From contig NW_024037065.1 in the NCBI RefSeq assembly GCF_015706575.1, forward strand, positions 1,240,001 through 1,304,000: a stretch of DNA of 64,000 nucleotides, in the 5' to 3' direction. The notes beneath the pieces were generated by a model, which worked only from the letters and a program-made list of their open reading frames with translations, made no database searches and was not told where the DNA came from. Both the position numbers and the translations under genes were made by a program. Position 1 is the first letter of the stretch. The number at the start of each line of letters is the position of its first letter. Positions 56,949 to 64,000 of the stretch are shown here, in pieces. This DNA is from Patiria miniata (taxonomy: Eukaryota > Echinodermata > Asteroidea > Valvatida > Asterinidae).

Positions 56949-58287
56949 ATGAACCGTTACGGAACCTCACGTTTTCTAAATAGGGATGGTTTGATTTTTC
57001 GCGAATTTCAATCCCCGCAATTAGATCACGGTGATACATGTCACCAACTCGTAGTACCTCAGAAATTCCGTGTCCATGTCATGAAATTGGCACACGAATC
57101 AGTGTTAGGTGGACACCAAGGCCCAAAGAAAATGAGTGACAAAATTCTGAGCAGTTTTTTTTCTGGCCTGGCATTCATTCAGATGTTTTGCGATTTTGTC
57201 GATCATGTGACATATGCCAGAGAACAATCTCAACGGGCACAGTCACCAAAGTACCGCTTGGTTCAATGCCAATTATTGAAACTCTTTTTTAGCGAGTCGC
57301 GATTGATATCGTAGGACCCATCCAACCCATGCCCGAGCGTGGAAATCGTTACATTCTAACTATCGTAGATTACGCTACCCGCTATCCCGAGGCGATCCCG
57401 CTACCAAGCATAGAGACCACTAGGGTTGCAGAAGCGATGATGAACGTGTTTTCTCGTGTCGGCATTCCAAATGAAATCCTAACTGACCAAGGAACTCAAT
57501 TCACCTCTGGTCTCATGAAAGAAATCAGTAGACTCTTATCTATCCGTTAACTAACGACAACGCCATATCATCCCGCGTGTAACGGTCTTTTTGAACGTTT
57601 TAATGGCACACTGAAAACGATGCTTAAACGTCTTTGCGCAGACAAACCGAGAGATTGGGACAGATACGTAGCACCGCTTCTTTTCGCATGTCGCAAGACA
57701 CAGCAAAGTAGTCTTGGATTCGCGCCATTCGAACTGTTATACGGTCGAACAGTACGTGGCCCAATGATTATCCTCAAGGAACTTTGGACGGGAAAAGTTG
57801 AATCTCCTGAAAGCACAACAACGTATCAGTACGTACTCGATCTTCGAAATAGGTTAGAAGATACTTGCAAATCGGCACAGGTAGAACTTCGTGTAGCGAC
57901 TAAGAACATGACGAAATATTACAACAAGAAAGCTCACGCAAGAACATTCAAGAAAGATGATGTTGTATTGCTCCTCCTACCCACTGATAACAATAAATTA
58001 CTACTGCAGTGGAAAGGCCCATTTCGCGTACTAGAGAAAGTAGGAAGTGTGGACTACAAAATTGACCTCAACGGTAAAAGCAAAACATTCCATGCAAATT
58101 TATGAAAAAGTACATTGGCCAAACAGAATCTCAACCCGAAACGCCCAAGTCTAAACCAGATATCTCCGACGGCGTGTTAGAATGCGCAACCGTGTCAATT
58201 ATTGAATGCGAAAAACCACTCTCCGACTCCGAGTCTCTCACCAAAACTATCAAAAGCTATGCCTGTTGGCTCAGGTTCATGCAGTGA
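56949..58287 (+). pseudogene. Gmr1-like integrase
   Basis: A zinc region (HESVLGGHQGPKKMSDKI; the CxxC part is damaged), a core start shifted at 57300 (MPERGNRYILTIVDYATRYPEA), ILTDQGTQFTSGLM (second Asp), a TAA near 57549, and NGLFERFNGT-type words around 57580. The C-terminal part is the long frame 57620-58105 (LKRLCADKPRDWDRY, LLQWKGPFRVLEKVGSVDYKI). It continues without RT before it and ends where the sequence jumps, at 58273, into the inverted neighbour. In Gmr1-like elements RT follows integrase, so RT is the part lost here. Confidence 0.75.
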
Positions 58288-58554
58288 CACACACAAGACA
58301 ATTCTTCAAAATCACATCTGCTTTCTACCACGATCTGGTCTGCTCTGATCTGATTCCTTCATGATCACTTTCACTTTTCCGTCAGAAACCCACACACACA
58401 CCCAATCACTCCACTGTTCCTTCACTGTTGGCAAAGCATTTCCCTAGTAACTTTTGTTTAAACACCTGAATTCTATTATTCACCAAATGTGTTGCAAACA
58501 CCTAATTTACACACAACCATAGCTTTTGTAATGCTGCTGGAGAGAAAACCCACA
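58274..58554 (-). repeat. 3' LTR fragment of the minus-strand Gmr1-like element
   Basis: Direct (same-strand) match to 62127-62413, covering GTTCATGCAGTGACACACAC through GAGAGAAAACCCACA. Only the first about 280 bp of the LTR remain before the junction with the plus-strand element. Confidence 0.75.
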
Positions 58555-58559
58555 ACTAC

Positions 58560-58960
58560 CATAATTCTGGCATTTGCGACCTTAGACTTATGCAGGTACA
58601 TCAAAGGCTGATGATCAGTTTGAAGCACAAACGGTCTTGCGGCTTGTATATGCAACGGGAAATAAGTGATTGTCACGTTCTTGTAATAGTACAGCACCTA
58701 TTCCGACTTCGGACGCGTCAGTTCTAAGTACAAATGGTTCATTGCAGTCTGGTACATGAAGTATGGGTGCACTGATTAGATTAGCTTTCAGTGTTTCAAA
58801 GGCTTTCTTAGAACTGTCATCCCATGTAATTTTGTTCGGCTCTGAATTTTTAGTTTTGTCTGTGAGAGGTGATGCTTTGGCCGCGTAGTTTGGAATAAAT
58901 TTGCGATAATATCCGGCAAGTCCAAAGAATTATCTCATTTGTTTCTTCGTCTCTGGACGA
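58560..58960 (-). pseudogene. Gmr1-like RNase H
   Basis: Minus-strand FVLQTDHQPLMYLHKSKVANARI (58640-58565) is the late RNase H block. The TNASEVGIGA-type block, the SYASRPL-type words and the YAAKASPLT-type connection lie in other frames up to about 58960. The protein is cut after NARI by the 3' LTR, so the C-terminus of RNase H is missing. Confidence 0.6.
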
Positions 58961-59034
58961 GGTGCAGACTGAATCTTTGCGATCTTTTCATCTTGTGGCG
59001 CTAGCTGACCTTGACCTACTACGTGTCCTAAGAA

Positions 59035-59553
59035 TTATACTGTTTCCATTCCTATCACGCATTTGCTGGGCTTTGCGGTTAGTTTTGCGCGTTGGAGTCT
59101 GCGTAGAAGGTCTTTGAGAGTTTCTAAGTGACTTGGCCAAGTTTGTGTATGAATTAAAATGTCATCAATGAAATTATCAACGTGGTCCATACCGTGGAAT
59201 AGTGTTCTTATCATACGCGAGAAAGTGGCAGGGGCATTGATTAAGCCGAATGGAACCACGTTAAACTGGTACAATCCATTTGGGGTCAGAAATGCCGTTT
59301 TTATTTTGTCACTTTCTTTAAGCAGAATTTGCCAGTAACCTTTACTTAAGTCGAATTTGGAGAAGTAGTGATCTTTCGATAATTTGGCAAAGATTTCCTC
59401 CTGATTTGGGATGGGTTCTGCATCAAATGTTGTGATTTTATTGAGTTCGCGGAAGTCAGTGCAAAATCTATTGCGACCGTCTTTCTTTTTGACGGTTACA
59501 ATTGGCGATGCGTAGGGCGAATTGGACGACTCTATAATACCCATTTCGAACAT
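59035..59553 (-). CDS. Gmr1-like reverse transcriptase (open fragment)
   Basis: An open 172-codon frame with MGIIESSNSPYASPIVTVKKKDG, FCTDFRELNKIT, YFSKFDLSKGYWQILL, VVPFGLINAPATFSRM and a VDNFIDDILI catalytic box (FIDD where YIDD is usual). It ends after PSKCVIGMETV at a TAA where CVFG.. would continue. It lies downstream of integrase. The Phe for Tyr at the first box position would be expected to weaken or change RT; the frame also lacks the thumb. Confidence 0.8.
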   Translation of the reverse strand: MFEMGIIESSNSPYASPIVTVKKKDGRNRFCTDFRELNKITTFDAEPIPNQEEIFAKLSKDHYFSKFDLSKGYWQILLKESDKIKTAFLTPNGLYQFNVVPFGLINAPATFSRMIRTLFHGMDHVDNFIDDILIHTQTWPSHLETLKDLLRRLQRAKLTAKPSKCVIGMETV

Positions 59554-59570
59554 TTCCGCAATTTCAGAAT

Positions 59571-60730
59571 CTACCGTTTCTTGTAATGCATATTTGCATT
59601 GAGGTCAATTTTGTAGTCCACACTTCCTACTTTCTCTAGTACGCGAAATGGGCCTTTCCACTGCAGTAGTAATTTATTGTTATCAGTGGGTAGGAGGAGC
59701 AATACAAGATCATCTTTCTTGAATGTTCTTGCGTGAGCTTTCTTGTTGTAGTATTTCGTCATGTTCTTAGTCGCTACACGAAGTTCTTCCTGTGCCAATT
59801 TGCAAGTATCTTCTAACCTATTTCGAAGATCGAGTACGTACTGATACGTTGTTTTGCTTTCAGGAGATTCAACTTTTCCCGTCCAAAGTTCCTTGAGGAT
59901 AATCATTGGGCCACATACTGTTCGATAGTATAACAGTTCGAATGGCGCGAATCCAAGACTACTTTGCGGTGTCTCGCGATATGCGAAAAGAAGCGGTGCT
60001 ACGTATCTGTCCCAATCTCTCGGTTTGTCTGCGCAAAGACGTTTAAGCATCGTTTTCAGTGTGCCATTAAAACGTTCAACAAGACCGTTACACGCGGGAT
60101 GATACGGCGTTGTCGTTAGTTAACGGATAGATAAGAGTCTACTGATTTCTTTCATGAGACCAGAGGTGAATTGAGTTCCTTGGTCAGTTAGGATTTCATT
60201 CGGAATGCCGACACGAGAAAACACGTTCATCATCGCTTCTGCAACCCCTCTATGCTTGGTAGCGGGATCGCCTCGGGATAGCGGGTAGCGTAATCTACGA
60301 TAGTTAGAATGTAACGATTTCCACGCTCGGTCATGGGTTGGATGGGTCCTACAATATCAATCGCGACTCGCTGAAAAGGTGTATCAATAATTGGCATTGA
60401 ACCAAGCGGTACTTTGGTGACTGTGCCCTTTGAGATTGTTCTCTGGCATATGTCACATGATCGACAAAATCGCAAAACATCTGAATGAATGCCAGGCCAG
60501 AAAAAAACTGCTCAGAATTTTGTCACTCGTTTTCTTTGGGCCTTGGTGTCCACCTAACACTGATTCGTGTGCCAATTTCATGACATGGACACGAATTTCT
60601 GAGGTACTACGAGTTGGTGACATGTATCACCGTGATCTAAATTCGGGGATTGAAATTCGCGAAAAATCAAACCATCCCTATTTAGAAAACGTGAGGTTCT
60701 GTAACGGTTCATTCGCGGTTCGCTACTTTC
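59571..60730 (-). pseudogene. Gmr1-like integrase, minus copy
   Basis: A zinc region with intact H..H (VMKLAHESVLGGHQGP) and CRSCDIC, a core start (RVAIDIVGPIQPMTERGNRYI) in frame 60475-60230, and the C-terminal part in 60050-59571 (LKRLCADKPRDWDRY). The middle is interrupted by a frameshift at about 60240 and a stop near 60121. After KIDLN the frame leaves the integrase early (at about 59590) and joins the RT frame region; compared with the plus copy, the GKSKTFHANLMKKYIGQ part is deleted. Confidence 0.75.
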
Positions 60731-60794
60731 TACTCATTCACGAATTCGAAGTAATGTCACATCTTCTTGTTGTGCTTGCCGTATTTCGTCTCTG

Positions 60795-61233
60795 CTAATT
60801 TCTGGTAGACCGTCGGGTACTTTGAGTTTTTTCAACGGTTTGCCTTCGGCTAATTTCTGTGAGCGCGTTTTGCACGGCGCCGATTGGCTCTGTGTCGTAG
60901 TTAAAGTTACGTGTACTCGTGTTTTCATTTCGGATAATTCGGGTAGGATTTAGTGGCAAGTTCGCGGGTACCCAGTCGGGTTTCGGATCACCGGGGTTTC
61001 TTGCGCCTAATATATTACCGAGAAGTAAATCGTAAACAGGGTTTGTCATGCATACTGCCTCTACCGTACCGACGAAGTATGGCGTGTCAAGTGGTACGTA
61101 TGCTACTGGTAAATTACTGACTGTTCCGTCGGCCATTACGCATGTTCGGTCATGTTCAAGAAACTGGTTAACGCGAACTAAGTCCTTACGAACGACTACT
61201 CCACTACAACCACTATCGCGTAGTATCGATACT
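60795..61233 (-). CDS. Gmr1-like protease region, minus copy (open)
   Basis: In frame 61523-60795, the part from SILRDSGCSGVVVRKDLVR to about EKTQSTRR carries the DSG protease motif and YDLLLGNILGARNPGDP without interruption. It continues in another frame with LPEISRDEIRQAQQED (60928-60734). The plus copy at 56460-56925 has a frameshift in the same segment. Confidence 0.65.
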
Positions 61234-61492
61234 ACTCCACACAAACCTAACACCACTAAGGCACAAACAAAGCTCACTAGCTGGCAGCGATTAGGAGAAG
61301 GAAATTCAGTTCGTATTTCATAAACTAATGGTAAATCCTTCGTTGTTTTCATAGTTGTGACAGGACACTTCAATGACTTCACAAATTGAAATGGATTGGG
61401 AAAAAAATGAAAAAAATAACGCTGGCAACACGTAGTCAAACAAAAGGTTTCTTTTTCCGGTTTCGTTTTTTTTTCCCGGATGAGCCCCCAAA

Positions 61493-62413
61493 TGTTAGGA
61501 TTATTCCCTAAATTCGTGTCCAATTGTCTACAACTATTTATTTCCTCAACAACGAAAGAAACACACTAAACACGATAAGCTTTTTCTTCAGTATATCTGT
61601 TCTATTTACAAACTGTTTACACTTATTTACAACTGTGGTAGGCCGGTATTTCTTCACTTGTTACATTAATTCACATTCTGGATCATATTATTTCCGTCGT
61701 GTTTCCTTTTAAATGAATAGCAATTAGTCTTTAAACAAACTTCCACTGTGCAGTTACTTAAAATTATTTTACTCTATACAAGGGTCTTTAAATGGGAGGA
61801 GCAGGCGTTTTAAGGATATCAAGCCCATGGTACTGTCTTGAATCGTCTGATGCCGGTTGATCGTTGGAAACACCGCCTCCTGGGTTGGGTGTCCTACAGC
61901 CGCACCAGTTTGATCCCCTTAGCTAATGGCTACAGCTCGTTCCTTGTCCTTCACCAGACAGCCATGGTTGTGTGGTTTCTTGAAATCCCAGATCTCCTTG
62001 GTGTGTTTAACTGAGCACAAAACTGCTCACTGGGGCCTTTAAATTCAAGCCCAATGAAATTCAAGCCCAAATATTACTGCCTCAAATAGGCTCTCAACTA
62101 ATCAACACAAACTGCCTGCTATAGCTCAGGCTCAGGTTCATGCAGTGACACACACAAGACAATTCTTCAAAATCACATCTGCTTTCTACCACGTTCTGGT
62201 CTGCTCTGATCTGATTCCTTCATGATCACTCTCACTTTTCCGTCAGAAACCTACACACACCCAATCACTCCACTGTTCCTTCACTGTTGGCAAAGCAACT
62301 CCCTAGTAACTTTTGTTTAAACACCTGAATTCTATTATTCACCAAATGTGTTGCAAACACCTTATTTACACACAACCATGGCTTTTGTAATGCTGCTGGA
62401 GAGAAAACCCACA
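61493..62413 (-). repeat. 5' LTR of the minus-strand Gmr1-like element
   Basis: About 0.92 kb; in its own orientation it starts TGTGGGTTTTCTCTCC and ends ATAATCCTAACA. The boundary at 62413 is uncertain by a few bases, because GGTAGT precedes both LTR copies. Confidence 0.75.
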
Positions 62414-62458
62414 ACTACCGAAAAAGCTTGCATCATCCACATCTCATCACTCACCCTC

Positions 62459-62492
62459 CTGAGGACAGACGGAGCACACTCTCCGAAACGTC
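62459..62492 (+). ncRNA. Hammerhead-like core, degenerate
   Basis: CTGAGGA (62459-62465) and CGAAACGTC (62484-62492) match the two conserved strands of a hammerhead ribozyme with a GTC cleavage-type triplet. A CGGAG/CTCCG stem can form between them, but extra bases (CAGA) lie on its 5' side. That is not a clean stem II, so I read it as a decayed copy. Confidence 0.4.
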
Positions 62493-62513
62493 GAGTTCTA
62501 CACTCAACCAACC

Positions 62514-62529
62514 GGTTCTATTCAGAACC
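62514..62529 (+). promoter_or_regulatory. Histone-type 3' stem-loop
   Basis: GGTTCTATTCAGAACC is a perfect 6-bp stem with a 4-nt loop, matching the GGYYCT-YTTC-AGRRCC plan of replication-dependent histone mRNA 3' ends, except for A at the first loop base. It is preceded by CAACC and followed by ACAC. A purine-rich AAGAAGAG lies at 62541-62548, at a distance like that of a histone downstream element. No histone frame lies upstream. Confidence 0.5.
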
Positions 62530-62548
62530 ACACTTCTTTCAAGAAGAG

Positions 62549-63541
62549 TTTTCTTTCCACATGGTGTTACCCGCAATTTTTTCAATTTGATGTCATCTGC
62601 CAAGCAAAGCTTCAAGTCATATACATGTATAAACAAACATATGGTTTTTTTTTTATAAATACCAACAGGTATGTTTTAAATTCGGCAAGTGCAATAAACG
62701 TTAAAAATGCTACATGTACAATGTACTTGGCAAGTGCAATAATCGCTATATTTTATGTTTAAATGACAAGCTACCTAGATGTATGTGTAAAATGTACTGA
62801 AATAAATGTATATTCGATAATAAGGCAAGCGTATTAAATATTCCAAGATACATGGTGTTCATGGATTTGTACAGTGTGAACAAGACCTTTTTTCGGACAT
62901 ACATATTTAAGACACCTTGTTTGTGTGTCTTTGAAGGAAATTGGAGCATACATGTGTCTTGAAGAATTAGACTCATTAATAACTGCCTTCTCTAAAACCT
63001 GGAGCATTCCTGTTTCACAAACTGCTTGTGTATGCATCTTTGAACTAACTTTTTGTCAAACAGGAACTTTGCGAGTTTCAAAGAAGGCAGTTTAAAACGC
63101 TCTAATTCTCCAAGAAACATGTGTGCTCAACATTTCTTCAAGGCTGCATAAACAAGGCATCGTAAATCTGTATGTTAGGAAAAGGACTAGTTCACACTGT
63201 ACAAAGCCTTGCACACTATGCATCCATTAAGACTTTTTTTTTTCTATAGATATACAATTATACCAATAACGAGTTGATAAGAGAAATGATGGCTCTATCC
63301 CATTCAGAGACGCCTCTCCTATAGATTGGCTTGTGAATAAAGAATGTGCGTGAGAACAACACATTAAGTTATTCGATGGTGTGATATTGTGTGGTTTATT
63401 TCTTCTATTAAGACACATGAAGGGGTCTTCAACATTGGGTAGAAATAAGAGGGAGAAATCAATGAAAGTTTTGACCGTATCCAAGTTTACCCAGGCAGTG
63501 GGGTGGGTTAGGTTTTACCTGAGGGCAATTGCGGGAATGCA
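62549..63541. other. No gene seen
   Basis: AT-rich with TACATGTA words; only short open frames without motifs. Confidence 0.5.
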
Positions 63542-63567
63542 TTTTCGTCCCTTCGGGGACTCATCAG
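63542..63567 (-). ncRNA. Hammerhead ribozyme core
   Basis: On the minus strand CTGATGA-GTCCC-CGAA-GGGAC-GAAA: both invariant strands with a perfect 5-bp stem II and a CGAA tetraloop. On the 5' side AGATTC..GAATCT can form a hairpin as stem I. The stem III partner and cleavage triplet were not settled by eye. It lies about 100 bp downstream of the Penelope-like frame on the same strand; hammerheads are known from Penelope-like elements. Confidence 0.7.
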
Positions 63568-63670
63568 CCGCTAGATTCAAAGAATCTGTAGGTATGGGTT
63601 AGTGAGTTGAATGGAGCTCACTTTGCGGAAGAGGTTGCGTCTAAGTTATCCGGTATTTGTGATTACAACT

Positions 63671-63991
63671 TCATTCGGATGGGATTTGTTCATCCAATAG
63701 TGAAATTAGGATATCAAGTGTGTTATCTTCGTTCTCAGTTGTGGAGGATTGGTTATCTTCCGTATGGCTGAGTTTGGCTCTGACAAGTCTCTTCTTGATG
63801 TTCTCAGCTATCTTATAGGCAACTAGAGGAGGTTTCGGGAAAACTTCCTTTAAAGTTGGGTTGCTTGAGATAAGATGCCAGTGTCTGGAGAGAGCACGCT
63901 TGATGTCCATGTGTTTTACATGGGGGTTGTAAGTCGTGGTGAAGACGAGGGGAAGTTCTTTTTGGGTTTTCACTTGTTCTGTGTGAATCAT
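63671..63991 (-). pseudogene. Penelope-like element RT, C-terminal fragment (runs off the window)
   Basis: Frame of 106 codons: LPLVFTTTYNPHVKHMDIKRAL, HWHLISSNPTLKEVFPKPPLVAYKIAENIKKRLVRAKL. This is the conserved segment between RT and the endonuclease of Penelope-like elements, ending in an acidic tail and a stop. No GIY-YIG domain (with its CxxC..H linker) follows, so the copy is either truncated or of an endonuclease-less type. The 5' part lies beyond 64000. Confidence 0.7.
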
Positions 63992-64000
63992 AGATTTCCT

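Larger units (their letters stand above)
58274..62413 (-). mobile_element. Minus-strand Gmr1-like retrotransposon (gag deleted)
   Basis: Reading leftward: 5' LTR (62413-61493), PBS TTTGGGGGCTCATCCGGG (61492-61475), a leader, protease, integrase, RT, RNase H, 3' LTR fragment. Integrase lies before RT, the diagnostic order of the Gmr1 group among Ty3/gypsy elements. Gag is missing: the leader GTGTGGAGTAGTA runs straight into the protease at about 61233, and in the plus-strand copy this same word immediately precedes the gag ATG. Confidence 0.8.

Noticed and set aside
62514..62548. Histone gene end
   Set aside because: No histone coding sequence lies upstream; the flank is Gmr1-like LTR.

Overview
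The window is eukaryotic: AT-rich, with GT-AG introns whose phases match across exons, NRF-1 and CCAAT promoter signals, and little besides mobile elements. Three things point to a marine invertebrate, most likely a deuterostome (echinoderm, hemichordate or amphioxus): Ty3/gypsy elements of the Gmr1 type (integrase before reverse transcriptase), a RAG1-like gene, and abundant TACATGTA and TAGGCCTA words. Species assignment is inference. I see no RNA gene, CRISPR array or ordinary housekeeping gene.

Layout. 1-8.1 kb: a foldback element and a broken minus-strand Ty3/gypsy element with an extra C2H2 zinc-finger ORF after integrase and a 1.9 kb insertion inside its RT. 8.2-10.3 kb: a plus-strand, intronless, broken copy of a large gene with an XPG/FEN1-like core and a CXC zinc domain. 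10.6-17.3 kb: an AT-rich satellite, then a plus-strand gypsy element with 5' LTR, PBS, gag, protease and an internally deleted pol. 18.3 kb: a non-LTR RT scrap. 19.4-39.6 kb: one minus-strand, six-exon gene of the same XPG-like/CXC family, reconstructed here from phase-matched exons and carrying one frameshift and two nonsense codons. Its third intron (24.5-31.7 kb) contains a second minus-strand gene, a 10-exon, 960-codon RAG1-like gene with no break. Its second intron contains a 5.3 kb non-autonomous LTR element with a 4-bp target duplication, and its first intron a foldback element.

40.3-41.6 kb: a non-autonomous TIR element rich in TTGGGTAA words. 41.7-42.2 kb: a fragment of the same LTR as at 10.9 kb. 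42.26-54.21 kb: a complete-ended 11.96 kb DNA transposon (31-bp TIRs, ATAT duplication, subterminal repeats, broken transposase gene with a 30-residue repeat exon), inserted in the AT-rich satellite. 54.9-62.4 kb: two truncated Gmr1-like retrotransposons head to head. 62.4-64 kb: traces of Penelope-like elements with hammerhead ribozyme cores and a histone-type 3' stem-loop.

The most notable item is the RAG1-like gene. Its protein runs from the RAG1-type N-terminal zinc region and RING finger, through a GGRP motif like the RAG1 nonamer-binding region, to a DDE core in which the second Asp, the CxxC pair and the HxxxxH pair have the same spacings as RAG1. No RAG2-like gene is visible nearby.
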